The notes below the pieces were generated by a model. The model searched no databases and had not been told where the DNA came from. It worked only from the letters and a program-made list of their open reading frames with translations. A DNA stretch of 64,000 nt from Mucilaginibacter sp. KACC 22773 (lineage in GTDB: Bacteria > Bacteroidota > Bacteroidia > Sphingobacteriales > Sphingobacteriaceae), in NCBI RefSeq assembly GCF_028736215.1, contig NZ_CP117883.1, positions 6,944,001 through 7,008,000 of the forward strand, written 5' to 3'. Position numbers and translations under genes: made by a program. Shown piece after piece: positions 40,615-50,410 of this stretch; position 1 is the stretch's first letter; every line of letters begins with the position of its first letter.

Positions 40615-41334
40615 TTATTGCTGTAATTTAACCAACTGCTCCCCATCCAAAACCGGGATAGCCGTAGTAATATCTACCTGCAAACAAAAATCGATGTCCT
40701 TTTGGATGCCTAATTTTTTTAATCGCTCGCCGTGAGATGTTTTTTTAAGGTAATCGTTAATATCGTGCTTGCCCAACTGGTACAAATCATTGGCGGCCAG
40801 CGCGGCATCATCCAAAACATAACCGAAAGTTTTTAACTGATCGATTACGGCACCGGCAAAAAGGGTATCCTCCAGGTTAAAATTGTTTTTCCAGCCCGCA
40901 CATACCAGCAGCACGTTTTCGTTCTGCGTTTTGAGCCAATCGCTTAACGCAGTAAGGTTTAGGAACGATCCTATCACAATTTTTTTAGCTGCGCGGGATA
41001 AATGCAGCGCGTGGGTGCCGTTTGTGGTGGTAAGCACCACTGTTTTACCGGCAACTTTTTCGACGGTGTATGAAAATGGCGAATTCCCAAAATCAAAACC
41101 CTCAACTACTTTCCCGTCGCGCTCTGCTGCCAAAAGGTAATCCAGCCCTTTCTCTCTATACGCGGAACACTCCTCAACCTGTGATACCGGGATAATAGCC
41201 TCAGCACCGTTTTCAATACCATAACATATAGATGATGTTGCCCTGAAAATATCAATAACCACTACAATGTATTCTTCCACATTAAAAAGTGGCAGCAAAG
41301 CGGGTGTAAGGCAAACTTGTAAATTCTTGGTCAT
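40615..41334 (-). CDS. comB: 2-phosphosulfolactate phosphatase (ComB family)
   Basis: 239 residues. ComB marks: VVVIDIFRATSSICYGIENGA, AAERDGKVVEGFDFGNSPF, VVLTTTNGTHAL and LVCAGWKNNFNLEDTLFAGA. The enzyme makes sulfolactate from phosphosulfolactate, known from coenzyme M and sulfonate routes. No comA or comC is present here. In Bacteroidota it may feed sulfonate (for example sulfonolipid) synthesis; that is inference. Confidence 0.88.
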   Translation of the reverse strand: MTKNLQVCLTPALLPLFNVEEYIVVVIDIFRATSSICYGIENGAEAIIPVSQVEECSAYREKGLDYLLAAERDGKVVEGFDFGNSPFSYTVEKVAGKTVVLTTTNGTHALHLSRAAKKIVIGSFLNLTALSDWLKTQNENVLLVCAGWKNNFNLEDTLFAGAVIDQLKTFGYVLDDAALAANDLYQLGKHDINDYLKKTSHGERLKKLGIQKDIDFCLQVDITTAIPVLDGEQLVKLQQ

Positions 41335-41422
41335 TAGTCATTAGTCACTCGTCATTGGTCATAAACGCCGCCGATCAATTAGCAGTTAAACCAACTAATA
41401 ACCAATGACTAATGACCGATGA
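41330..41422. repeat. GTCATTAGTCATTAG inverted repeat between comB and gcvT
   Basis: GTCATTAGTCATTAGTCACT and GTCATTGGTCAT at the left are answered by AACCAATGACTAATGACCGA at the right. It overlaps the first codon of comB. Confidence 0.75.
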
Positions 41423-42502
41423 CTATTTGTAAAAAGGCGGCTTTACAATTTTAGCCTTGATTTTATTATCGCGGATGCTGATGAAAATTTCTGTACCTTC
41501 TTTAGCGAAAGCATTGTCAACATAACCCATACCAATGGCTTTTTGTAGCGATGGTGATTGCGTGCCCGATGTTACTTTGCCTATGGTATTGCCATCGGCA
41601 TCAACAATAGGGTAATCATGGCGGGGGATACCGCGGTCAATCATTTCAAAACCAACCAGCTTTTTGCTTACGCCTGTTTGTTTTTGTTGCTGCAAAGCCT
41701 CGGCATTGGTAAATTCCTTGTTGAATTTGGTTACCCAGCCAAGGCCGGCCTCTAATGGCGATGTGGTATCGTCAATATCGTTCCCGTACAGGCAAAAGCC
41801 CATTTCTAAACGCAAGGTATCGCGGGCCCCCAGGCCAATTGGCTTTATACCAAATGGCTCCCCGGCTTTAAAAATTGCATTCCAGATTTGTTCTGCATAC
41901 TGGTTATCAAAATAAATTTCAAACCCGCCTGCGCCGGTGTACCCTGTAGCCGAAATAAGCACATTGTCAACACCTGCAAAAGTTCCTTTTTTAAAGGTGT
42001 AGTATTCCATGGATACCAGGTCAACATCGGTAAGGCTTTGTAGTGCTTCGGCAGCTTTGGGCCCCTGGATGGCCAGCAATGATGTACGGTCAGATATGTT
42101 TTTCATATCAACACCGCTGGTATTGTATCTGGAGATCCAGTCCCAGTCTTTATCAATATTTGATGCGTTAACTACCAGCATGTAGGTTTTCTCGTCAATA
42201 CGGTAAACCAACAAATCGTCAACAATGCCACCATCCTCGTTTGGCAGGCAGGAGTATTGCACTTTGCCATCGTATAATTTGGCAGCATCGTTACTTGTAA
42301 CCCGTTGGATAAGGTCAAGCGCATTATCGCCTTTTAAAATAAATTCGCCCATATGGCTTACATCAAACACGCCTACCGCCTTGCGTACGGTTTCGTGTTC
42401 GGCGTTAATACCCACGTATTGCACGGGCATATTGTAGCCGGCAAAAGGCACCATTTTGGCACCAGCTTTTATATGTACATCGGTTAAAGCAGTATTCTTC
42501 AT
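41423..42502 (-). CDS. gcvT: Glycine cleavage system aminomethyltransferase (T protein)
   Basis: 359 residues, folate-binding. It transfers the aminomethyl group from H protein to tetrahydrofolate. Motifs: MVPFAGYNMPVQY, VFDVSHMGEF, LAIQGPKA, ISATGYTGAGGFEIYF, GLGARDTLRLEMGFCLYGND and the C-terminal barrel (TSGTQSPSLQKAIGMGYV). gcvH and gcvP are not in the window. Confidence 0.95.
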   Translation of the reverse strand: MKNTALTDVHIKAGAKMVPFAGYNMPVQYVGINAEHETVRKAVGVFDVSHMGEFILKGDNALDLIQRVTSNDAAKLYDGKVQYSCLPNEDGGIVDDLLVYRIDEKTYMLVVNASNIDKDWDWISRYNTSGVDMKNISDRTSLLAIQGPKAAEALQSLTDVDLVSMEYYTFKKGTFAGVDNVLISATGYTGAGGFEIYFDNQYAEQIWNAIFKAGEPFGIKPIGLGARDTLRLEMGFCLYGNDIDDTTSPLEAGLGWVTKFNKEFTNAEALQQQKQTGVSKKLVGFEMIDRGIPRHDYPIVDADGNTIGKVTSGTQSPSLQKAIGMGYVDNAFAKEGTEIFISIRDNKIKAKIVKPPFYK

Positions 42503-42603
42503 GCGGTCAGTTCAATCAGCCGCAAAGGTAATTATTTTGAAGAGAAAATGAGCCCCATTTGTAATGCCCGCGCCAGGGCTAATGATACTTTTTAAGCTGC
42601 TGC

Positions 42604-43821
42604 TTATGCAGAGAGTACGGGCGGAGCGCTCAGCCTTTTATAAAATTCAACCAAATCTTTTGCTACTTTATTCACATCGTGCTGCTGCTCAACCAATTTA
42701 CGCGCATTAAGACCTACGTTTTTGCAAAACTCTTCATCGGATATGCAACGTTCAATAGCATGGTAAAACTCCCGCTGATCATTGGCTATCATAATATTGG
42801 TTCCGTTGCTAAAGTTTATACCTTCGGCCCCCAGGGCGGTAGATATGATACATTTTTGCATGGCCATTCCCTCAACAATTTTTACCCGCATACCACCGCT
42901 TGATAAAAGCGGCACAATCATAATGGCTTTACTGTTTACAAAATCAAAGGCGTCATCAACTTCGCCCTGGATAAATATTTTACCCATTACCTCGTAGTCA
43001 TCAAAACGCTCGGGAATATTATGCCCGGCCACGTAAAATTTAACACGCAGGTCTCCTTCTGTCAGGTCTTTATGAAAATTATTAATAAACCATTCTATCC
43101 CTTCGCGGTTAGGCAGCCAATCCAGCGAACCCAGGAAAAACAAACTCGGGAATTCTGTTTTACTAAAGTCGGGCCGGTAGCGGGTAAGGTCAATTCCAAC
43201 AGGGAAAATCTCTACCGGAATGGTAGCGCCATATGACAGCACGGTTTTTTTATCCTCAGCGGTAAATACCGCTATCGCATCAAACTTATTAAGCTGTTGT
43301 AATTCGTAATCTTTAATCCGCCGGGCAACCATGCGCAGATATCCCCTTTTTAGCAGGTCGCTCTTTTGATACGCAAGTCTTTCATAAACCTGGTGTTCAA
43401 TATTATGCGACCGGTAAATAAGTTTGGCTTTTGATACCTTGCGGACAGCTGTCAGGTAGGGGGTAACAAACAAACCCTCAAACTGGATAATATCATACGC
43501 ATTTTGCTTCAGCTCACGGATAAGCAGCTTTTCAAACTCGGCATCGTAATACCTATCAACATTGTTTGATTTTTTGCGGAACAAGTTCACGGCAGCATCA
43601 ACCATAGATATGTTGATGTTGATTTTAAACGAGGTGTAATTTATTTTGTCCTCCAGCTCGTCCTTTTCGTGATAACTGCTGTTATACTTTTGGGCATTTA
43701 ATGCCACCAGCGACACATCATGCCCCAATGCAATTAATCCTTTTATGGTATTGCACACCACAATAGCATATCCGCCATTTTGCGGAAATGGCACACGATG
43801 TGTTAAAATAAGGATCTTCAA
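42604..43821 (-). CDS. Glycosyltransferase family 4 protein
   Basis: 405 residues, GT-B fold, start TTG (43819-43821; no ATG fits). The N-terminal domain (ILILTHRVPFPQNGGYAIVV) and the donor domain (LFFLGSLDWLPNREGIEWF, IMIVPLLSSGGMRVKIVEGM) are typical of GT4-like enzymes acting on cell-surface glycans. It stands without other glycan genes except the GT2 at 47250. Acceptor unknown. Confidence 0.85.
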   Translation of the reverse strand: MKILILTHRVPFPQNGGYAIVVCNTIKGLIALGHDVSLVALNAQKYNSSYHEKDELEDKINYTSFKININISMVDAAVNLFRKKSNNVDRYYDAEFEKLLIRELKQNAYDIIQFEGLFVTPYLTAVRKVSKAKLIYRSHNIEHQVYERLAYQKSDLLKRGYLRMVARRIKDYELQQLNKFDAIAVFTAEDKKTVLSYGATIPVEIFPVGIDLTRYRPDFSKTEFPSLFFLGSLDWLPNREGIEWFINNFHKDLTEGDLRVKFYVAGHNIPERFDDYEVMGKIFIQGEVDDAFDFVNSKAIMIVPLLSSGGMRVKIVEGMAMQKCIISTALGAEGINFSNGTNIMIANDQREFYHAIERCISDEEFCKNVGLNARKLVEQQHDVNKVAKDLVEFYKRLSAPPVLSA

Positions 43822-43890
43822 ATGATTGATGGGTTTGTCACAAAAATACCAACCAGAAAGGGGTTATCAAAACATCTAACCAAAGTATCT

Positions 43891-44487
43891 TTAAAAAATA
43901 CTTAGCTGCGGGTCGGTCACCCTGAAAGTTTTACGATGGTATGGCGTAAACCCAATTTTCATAACGGTTTCGCGGTGTTTTATTGTTGGATAGCCTTTAT
44001 TAGTGTGCCAGTCGTATTCGGGATGTTCGGCCGCAATTTTCAACATATAATCATCACGATAGGTTTTGGCCAATATTGATGCTGCCGCAATACTGAAATA
44101 TTTACCATCGCCCTGAATAATGCATTCATGCGGAACGTTTGGATATTTTTTAAACCGGTTACCGTCGATAATTAAAAACTGTGGCGCTATTTGCAATTTT
44201 TCAATAGCGCGATGCATAGCCAGGAAAGATGCGTTTAGAATGTTGATCTCGTCAATCTCAAAATTATCAACCGATGCCACAGCATAGGCAATAGCCCTTT
44301 CTTCAATCTCTGCGCGTAACCGATACCGTATTTCTTCGGATACCTGCTTGGAATCGTTCAGTAAATCGTGATCAAAATCGTGAGGAAGAATAACCGCTGC
44401 GGCAAACACAGGCCCCGCAAGGCAACCGCGACCAGCTTCATCACATCCCGCCTCAATTAATTCATACTGGTACCTTGCTGCTAACAT
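43891..44487 (-). CDS. rnhB: Ribonuclease HII
   Basis: 198 residues. It cuts RNA in DNA-RNA hybrids and at single ribonucleotides. Catalytic acids: D17 and E18 in GCDEAGRGCLAGPV, Asp in LIIDGNRF, and Asp in ILAKTYRDDYM. C-terminal YDWHTNKGYPTIKH is typical. Length is normal. It is preceded by intergenic repeats. Confidence 0.95.
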   Translation of the reverse strand: MLAARYQYELIEAGCDEAGRGCLAGPVFAAAVILPHDFDHDLLNDSKQVSEEIRYRLRAEIEERAIAYAVASVDNFEIDEINILNASFLAMHRAIEKLQIAPQFLIIDGNRFKKYPNVPHECIIQGDGKYFSIAAASILAKTYRDDYMLKIAAEHPEYDWHTNKGYPTIKHRETVMKIGFTPYHRKTFRVTDPQLSIF

Positions 44488-44499
44488 GTTACAAAGATA

Positions 44500-44668
44500 G
44501 AATAAGTATCAAGTAGTTAGTATCAAGTATCAAGACCGAAGAATAGTTCATTAACACCATTAGACAGGAATTCGTGAAATTCGTGTTCAATTCGCGCCTA
44601 TTCGTGTGTATTAAATTCGCCTCGATTCGTGAAATTCGTGTGTATTAAATTCGCTTCAATTAGTGAAA
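44500..44668. repeat. Intergenic repeats before rnhB: AGTATCAAG units and AATTCGTG units
   Basis: AGTATCAAGTAGTTAGTATC and AGTATCAAG at 44500-44535. AATTCGTGAAATTCGTGTTC, GATTCGTGAAATTCGTGTG and AATTAGTGAAATTTGTGTG at 44568-44668 form three roughly 45-nt units, each ending TGTATTAAATTCGC or similar. Confidence 0.75.
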
Positions 44669-44677
44669 TTTGTGTGT

Positions 44678-45916
44678 CTAAAATATCTTCAGCGTAAGCA
44701 GGGTGATATCGTCTATCGGTTTGCTTTTATGTCCAAGGCTCAGGTGGTCTAATAACAAATCGTTAAAATTATCGGGCGATAGGTTACCGTGGGCTTTTAC
44801 AAACGAAAGCAGTTTATCTTCATTCCATACCTTAGTACTGGTTGATTCAAAGTCCATCAAACCATCGGTATAGTTTACAATAAGACTGCCTGGTTCAATA
44901 TCAACCTCTCCTTCGTTCAAAAAAGGCAGGTCTTCAAAAACGCCAATCATCGTCGTTCCCAATTTCAGTGGTATAGCTTCCCCGTCAGCAAAAAGGATGG
45001 TTGGGTTATGCCCTGCATTTATATAATTCAGTTTGCGTTTCTTTTGGTTATAACGTGCCAGGAACAGGGTAATAAACCGTTCGCCCTTGGTGTTGTTAAG
45101 TACTATTTTATTAAGGCGGTCAATAATGTTGGTCAGGTCGTCCTCCACCGCGGCCCAGGCGTGCAGGCTGGCCTGAAAATTTGCCATCAGCAACGCCGCC
45201 GATATTCCTTTACCCGATACATCGGCTATACACCATAAAAATTCGCTCTCATTAAGGCGGATAAAGTCAAAGTAATCCCCCCCGATATTTTGATGGGGCA
45301 GGTATTTGGCGCCAACTTCTACTGCATTATCTTTATGAATCCTGAGCGGTATCAACATATTCTGCACTTCAACGGCAAGCTCCATTTCGCGCTGAAAACG
45401 TTCTGATTGTAAACGCTCTTTAAATAATTTTTTATTCTCCAGCGCTACTATGATCACATTCATCAGCGTCTGGATAAAGTTAAGATCGTTGCTTAGCATC
45501 TCGCCCGATGTATCAAAATCGCCGATAAGCGCATAAGCCAGGGCCTTACTTTTGTGGTATATGGGAATAAAATAATTGTACTTGCGCAGGGTAACATCCT
45601 GGTGATCGGCTATCGCGACAGGCGATTTAACTTTGCTTAATTTATCACAAGCCCTGCTTAATGCCATGGCCGATTCCATTTCGCCGCCGTATTTAGAGAT
45701 GCATATAAACTTATTTTCCTTTTCTATCAGAAAACGAAGCTTGCCAACCTGCAGGTAATTTTGCAGAATAACCTCCAGCATTTGTATAAGTATGGGGGTG
45801 GAAGTATTCTTATTAATGGCCCTGGTGATCTCCAATAAGGAATTCAACTCGGATTGCCGTTTAAGCAACAGCCTTATTAATTCGTCTTCGCCAGAACTAT
45901 CGTCTTTGTATTGCAT
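44678..45916 (-). CDS. SpoIIE/RsbU-type PP2C phosphatase with GAF-like domain
   Basis: 412 residues. An N-terminal helical and GAF-like region (about 20-175) precedes a PP2C/SpoIIE domain with metal-binding motifs GGDYFDFIRL, DVSGKGISAALLMANF, GHNPTILFADG and VNYTDGLMDFES. Such enzymes dephosphorylate anti-anti-sigma proteins in partner-switching; no STAS or HATPase partner lies nearby. The final IDDITLLTLKIF is the usual end. Confidence 0.9.
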   Translation of the reverse strand: MQYKDDSSGEDELIRLLLKRQSELNSLLEITRAINKNTSTPILIQMLEVILQNYLQVGKLRFLIEKENKFICISKYGGEMESAMALSRACDKLSKVKSPVAIADHQDVTLRKYNYFIPIYHKSKALAYALIGDFDTSGEMLSNDLNFIQTLMNVIIVALENKKLFKERLQSERFQREMELAVEVQNMLIPLRIHKDNAVEVGAKYLPHQNIGGDYFDFIRLNESEFLWCIADVSGKGISAALLMANFQASLHAWAAVEDDLTNIIDRLNKIVLNNTKGERFITLFLARYNQKKRKLNYINAGHNPTILFADGEAIPLKLGTTMIGVFEDLPFLNEGEVDIEPGSLIVNYTDGLMDFESTSTKVWNEDKLLSFVKAHGNLSPDNFNDLLLDHLSLGHKSKPIDDITLLTLKIF

Positions 45917-45954
45917 TTGTTTTTAGTCGCATGACTAAAGTAAAAAAAATATTT

Positions 45955-47154
45955 TCAAATGCGCGTACTTTGTGATTTTATATCGAAAGCATCACGTAAA
46001 CCTACTGTAACCAGGTTAAAAGCATACACTAACAACATAATAGCCAGGCCGGGAGTAATAGCTAGGAAAGCCGAATCCATAACGATGTAGCCATAGTGCT
46101 CCTTAATCATGCCGCCCCAGGTAGGCATCGGTGGCTGGGCCCCAAAACCCAGGAAGCTAAGCCCTGCTTCTAACAAAATAGCCGATGCGAAGTTTGACGA
46201 TGCCAGCACCAGGATAGGCCCGGTTATGTTGGGCAAAATATGTTTGGTAATAATGCGCCTGTTATTAAAGCCAAGGGCGCGGGCTGCTTCTACATATTCA
46301 ACCTGTTTCAGGCTCATTACCTGGCCGCGTACCAGCCGGGCTACCTCAACCCACATGGATAAGCCTACTGCAATAAATATTTGCCAAAGCCCTTTGCCCA
46401 ATGCAAATGATATGGCAATAACCAGCAGCAATGCAGGCAACGACCATAATATGTTCATTATCCAGCTTAAGGCGCCGTCAATCCACCCGCCAAAATACCC
46501 CGCTACAGAACCAACGGCGACCCCTAAAAACATGCTGATTATCACCGACATCAGCCCTACTGCCAATGAAATTCGTGTACCCAGCAACAAGCGGCTCAGC
46601 AGGTCGCGCCCGTAAACGTCGGTACCCAGCCAAAAGGTCCTGGTAATTATTTGTTCGCCTTTAATTTTATTGGTAAAATTCTGGTATATCTCCGCCGTTT
46701 TTTCGCAGGAGAGCGTTGGGTTTAGCAGCACTTTATTAAAATGATATCGTGGTTTAATACCCGTTACCACTTCAAAAATATTATAGGCTTTTTGATCGGG
46801 CTTATCCTCATTGCCAATATATTCGCTTACGTGGACGGAATCCTGTTTAAAATAATACCCTGTAATAGGCACTTCCCTGTAAAAAGATGGCTGCCCAAAA
46901 AGCATCCTGTTAAAAAAGCTTATCGTATCTATCTGTTCGCTTTTGCGTATAAGCAACATCATGAATTTGGCGCCAGGCTTTTTAATGCTCAATTGTATAG
47001 TCATGTTGTTGGCCTGCGGGGTGTTATCGGGCATTATCAAATACCCCAATATGGCCACTAACAGGGTTATCGCAATAAAAACAAGCCCGGCCATGGCAAT
47101 TTTATTACGCTTAAATGCGTTCCAGGTACGTTTAGAGGGGGTAAGCTTGGCCAA
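45955..47154 (-). CDS. ABC transporter permease, OppC/DppC type, with large extracytoplasmic insert
   Basis: 399 residues, start TTG (47152-47154). The OppC N-terminal region (RTWNAFKRNKIAMAGLVFI) is followed by about 125 extra residues (50-175) before TFWLGTDVYGRDLLSRLLLG, where ordinary OppC has few. The EAA loop is VEYVEAARALGFNNRRII. It would import oligopeptides with OppB and ATPases, none of which is adjacent. The insert probably faces the periplasm. Confidence 0.88.
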   Translation of the reverse strand: MAKLTPSKRTWNAFKRNKIAMAGLVFIAITLLVAILGYLIMPDNTPQANNMTIQLSIKKPGAKFMMLLIRKSEQIDTISFFNRMLFGQPSFYREVPITGYYFKQDSVHVSEYIGNEDKPDQKAYNIFEVVTGIKPRYHFNKVLLNPTLSCEKTAEIYQNFTNKIKGEQIITRTFWLGTDVYGRDLLSRLLLGTRISLAVGLMSVIISMFLGVAVGSVAGYFGGWIDGALSWIMNILWSLPALLLVIAISFALGKGLWQIFIAVGLSMWVEVARLVRGQVMSLKQVEYVEAARALGFNNRRIITKHILPNITGPILVLASSNFASAILLEAGLSFLGFGAQPPMPTWGGMIKEHYGYIVMDSAFLAITPGLAIMLLVYAFNLVTVGLRDAFDIKSQSTRI

Positions 47155-47249
47155 TAGTTAATAGTTCCGTTTGGCTAAATATCGCTTAAATAGATGCAAT
47201 AAGCAATCGGCGTGAGTACAAATTACATTTACATTAAAAACCATCAGGG

Positions 47250-48404
47250 CTATTTAACCTCCCGCCCTTTCCATTGGTACTTTTTATTGCTGCCTATTAA
47301 GCCCATGTAGGCCAGGTAAACAACGTGTACCGGTATGGTAATTATAAGCAGGCTAACCAGGTAGCTGCGCTTAAAAAACGAGGTAACAGGAATCAGGTAA
47401 ATAGCCTCAAAAAAATATTTAAGTAAAAACTGCGCCAAAAAAAGCTTGAAAATATCGGCAAAAAACAATCCCAGGAAAAAATTCAATAGCAGGGAGATAT
47501 TAAAAAGCCAGAAGATAAGAGCGACAAGAACAATCTTTTTATCCTTATATAAAGTAAATTTTGATGCCCAACGCTTACGCTGCTGCATAAACTCTTTTAA
47601 ATTTGGCTTGGCATGAGTATATACAATGGCGTCTGTTTGTTTTATAAAACCAATGCGGCCGGGGTAGCGTACCGCCACTTTTTGCAATAATAATTCATCA
47701 TCGCCCGATGCCAGCTGATCGATACCTTTAAACCCTCCTACTTCGTTAAATACATCTTTACGGTAGGCCATGTTGGCGCCATTACAGGTTGATGCCCTTC
47801 CGTTACCAATAAATGCCGCTCCAATACCAATTAAAAACGAGAACTCCAGCGTTTGCATCAGCTCAAATACCGATTTCTCCTGGAAAAATGTCACGGGAGC
47901 CGAAATAAGCACCGGGTTTTCGGTTTCGTAGTAAGTTACTATGGTTGATATCCACTTGCTGTTCATCCGGCAATCGGCATCGGTGGCTACCATTAGTTCG
48001 CCGGTTGATAATTGGATTGCCTCAGTTATGGCCTTTTTTTTATAGGAATTTAATGGTTGGTTTTCATTGAGTTTTAACAGCGTAATACCCTGGTCTGCAA
48101 AACTTCCGATAATTGCAGCAGTGTTATCTGTAGAGTGATCGTCAACAATAATTACCTCAAGCAAATGCCTGGGGTAATCCTGGGCCAAAATATCACCGAT
48201 GGTTAAATGGATAATTTCGGCTTCGTTACGAGCCGCTATAAGTATAGTAACCCGGGTATTAAAAGATGTTTTGTTTACCACTGTTGGGGGTTTTATATTA
48301 AACCACCCCTTTATGATATAAACTAAAAACAGCAGGTAAAAGGCTGTAAACAATAACGAGATTATACTAAGCGTTGCGATCAAAGAATTTGATTTTAAAA
48401 ACAA
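47250..48404 (-). CDS. Glycosyltransferase family 2 membrane protein
   Basis: 384 residues, start TTG (48402-48404; an in-frame stop precedes it). One N-terminal helix (about 9-33), a GT-A domain with VTILIAARNEAEII, VDDHSTDNT, ATDADCRMN and the acceptor motif QQRKRWASKF, then three or four C-terminal helices. It overlaps the upstream flippase-like gene by 38 nt, so the two probably make or move one glycolipid. Confidence 0.88.
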   Translation of the reverse strand: MFLKSNSLIATLSIISLLFTAFYLLFLVYIIKGWFNIKPPTVVNKTSFNTRVTILIAARNEAEIIHLTIGDILAQDYPRHLLEVIIVDDHSTDNTAAIIGSFADQGITLLKLNENQPLNSYKKKAITEAIQLSTGELMVATDADCRMNSKWISTIVTYYETENPVLISAPVTFFQEKSVFELMQTLEFSFLIGIGAAFIGNGRASTCNGANMAYRKDVFNEVGGFKGIDQLASGDDELLLQKVAVRYPGRIGFIKQTDAIVYTHAKPNLKEFMQQRKRWASKFTLYKDKKIVLVALIFWLFNISLLLNFFLGLFFADIFKLFLAQFLLKYFFEAIYLIPVTSFFKRSYLVSLLIITIPVHVVYLAYMGLIGSNKKYQWKGREVK

Positions 48405-49341
48405 ATAAAGAACCTAAAATAGCAGGAATAAATAAATTTATAAGCCATATTGATGAAACACAGGAAATAACGGCCAGCTTTTGATCGGTTATGTACACAA
48501 AAAGGTGGGCGGCGGTAAACCCGCGCACACCGATATCAAAAAGATCAAGAGATGGTAAGGCAGATGTTATAAAGAAAAATAACATTAACACCAGTAGCAT
48601 GGGCCCAACCTGCATTTGCGGCACCACCATCTGAAAAATGAGGTAATACTGCGTGGTGAAGGTAATGTACCTTAACAAACTAAAGCACATGATCCTGATC
48701 AGTTCATGTGTTTTATACCGGCCTAAAACCTCAAAAAAGCGATGGAATTTTCTGATAAATGAAATCCTGTCAAGAACATTAACTATCCATTTGATATGAA
48801 AGTAAATGATGAGCTGGACCAAAACCACAGCGGCTGAAATAACGGCCAGCCCCGCATAGCCCCAGGTTTTTTCATGAATAAAGTTTGCAATAAACCACAC
48901 CATAGAGACAATGCCCAGCACATTGGTTATCAGCGCCTGGCTAAAGGAGCCCACAGCCATGGCGAAAATACCGGGGATACGCTTGCGGTTTGGCAAAAAC
49001 ATAACACGGCCACCATATTCGCCAATACGGTTTGGTGTGGTAACGGCCCAGGTAAGGCCACAAAAAACAGCTTCAACAGCTTCCCAAAGGGTAATGTTGA
49101 TGAGGGCTTTGCTCACATAGCGCCATTTTAAAGCTTCAAGGAACCAGTTAACAAACATCAACAATGATACTACCGACATAGTTACTATCACCCTGGTAGC
49201 GCTAATGCTTGAAACTAATAGTTCAAACTCCTTCAGGTCATTGTTTTTTTTAGAAAACTGCCTGTAAATAAACAATGCAGCTACTATAACTATGCCGGCT
49301 TTAAGCAGATAGGAAACTATTTTCTTGGTAGAAGTGGTCAA
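48367..49341 (-). CDS. Flippase-like membrane protein (UPF0104/LPG synthase TM-like)
   Basis: 324 residues with about eight membrane segments; start TTG (49339-49341). AVFCGLTWAVTTPNRIGEYGGRVMFL carries the family's TPxRxGE motif, here at about residues 98-108, and SALPSLDLFDIGVRGFTA is the second conserved block. Members move or modify lipids or lipid-linked sugars. Overlap with the GT2 gene supports a joint role. Confidence 0.82.
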   Translation of the reverse strand: MTTSTKKIVSYLLKAGIVIVAALFIYRQFSKKNNDLKEFELLVSSISATRVIVTMSVVSLLMFVNWFLEALKWRYVSKALINITLWEAVEAVFCGLTWAVTTPNRIGEYGGRVMFLPNRKRIPGIFAMAVGSFSQALITNVLGIVSMVWFIANFIHEKTWGYAGLAVISAAVVLVQLIIYFHIKWIVNVLDRISFIRKFHRFFEVLGRYKTHELIRIMCFSLLRYITFTTQYYLIFQMVVPQMQVGPMLLVLMLFFFITSALPSLDLFDIGVRGFTAAHLFVYITDQKLAVISCVSSIWLINLFIPAILGSLFVFKIKFFDRNA

Positions 49342-49423
49342 GTAGTTAAAATTTATGCAATGTTACGAAAAAATGAAGCAAGGATTAACTCGCCACCCAA
49401 TAACGCAACTTTAGCATTTTTGT

Positions 49424-50272
49424 TTATTTTAACCTTGCTTTAAAAAACGCAATGGTATTGGCATAGGCATCTTTAGTTGCATCGCTGTTATAGGCCGGGT
49501 TGCTTGGGTTGGCAAAACCATGGTCGGCATCATACTGGTGCAGGTACAGTTTTTTGCCGGCAGCTTTCATATCATCATTAAACTTAGCCACTACTTTAGG
49601 ATTTATCCATTGGTCTTTATTAGCAAAATTGGCCAGCACATCGGCGTTTAGCGTTTTCAGTTTAGCCACATCCTGCTCGGGCATGCCATAGTACATAACG
49701 CTGCCAACCAGTTGTTTGCCTGCAAGCAAGCCGGTTTGCAGGCTCCAGCCGCCACCAAAGCACCATCCAATGGTAGCAATATGTGCTTTAGCACCCGCAT
49801 AAGCAATAGCGCCGTTGATGATGGCTTTGGCCCTCTCTTCAACAACGGCCTGCATTAATTTGCCGGCATCTTTAGGGTCGGTGGCTACTTTGCCGTCATA
49901 AAGGTCAAGATCGATGATGTTTACATTCCCCAAATCATTATAAATTTTCTCCGATTCGCGTTTTACATAATCGTTCAGCCCCCACCATTCATGAATCACC
50001 AGTATATAGTTATTAGTAGGCTTTGGGGCTTTCAGCACATAAGCGGCGGCTGTTTTGCCATCGGGTGTTTTATAGATAATATTTGTACCTATGCTGCTTT
50101 GAAAACGGATAGGCAGCGGTTTTAAATGTGCCATCCGGAACATTGGATTTGAGGCCAGCATGGCAAAGCGCTGGGTTGATGAAGGGTTGGCACAGCAAAC
50201 CACCTTTTTGTTTTGCGCAAAGGTGAGTGAGCCAAAAGCGATTAATAACGTAAATAAGGCTAATTTTTTCAT
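49424..50272 (-). CDS. Dienelactone hydrolase family protein, secreted
   Basis: 282 residues with a signal peptide (MKKLALFTLLIAFGSLTFAQ). Alpha/beta hydrolase with Cys nucleophile in TIGWCFGGGWSLQTG, Asp in FANKDQWINP and His in DADHGFANPS; VIHEWWGLNDYVKRES is the family's N-terminal motif. The DLH triad is complete. Substrate unknown. It is downstream of, and on the same strand as, the aldehyde oxidase operon but 138 bp away. Confidence 0.88.
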   Translation of the reverse strand: MKKLALFTLLIAFGSLTFAQNKKVVCCANPSSTQRFAMLASNPMFRMAHLKPLPIRFQSSIGTNIIYKTPDGKTAAAYVLKAPKPTNNYILVIHEWWGLNDYVKRESEKIYNDLGNVNIIDLDLYDGKVATDPKDAGKLMQAVVEERAKAIINGAIAYAGAKAHIATIGWCFGGGWSLQTGLLAGKQLVGSVMYYGMPEQDVAKLKTLNADVLANFANKDQWINPKVVAKFNDDMKAAGKKLYLHQYDADHGFANPSNPAYNSDATKDAYANTIAFFKARLK

Positions 50273-50410
50273 GGGTTGAGTTTTGAGTTATTTTCAATAA
50301 CAGTTACGTTGGCTAATTGATTTGCGTTGTCAACTCATTTTTAAATATCCCTGCTAAAACGGGACCGGGCTTTTGAGCCCTCCATTCCCGGGAACGTTAA
50401 ATGGGGCTTG

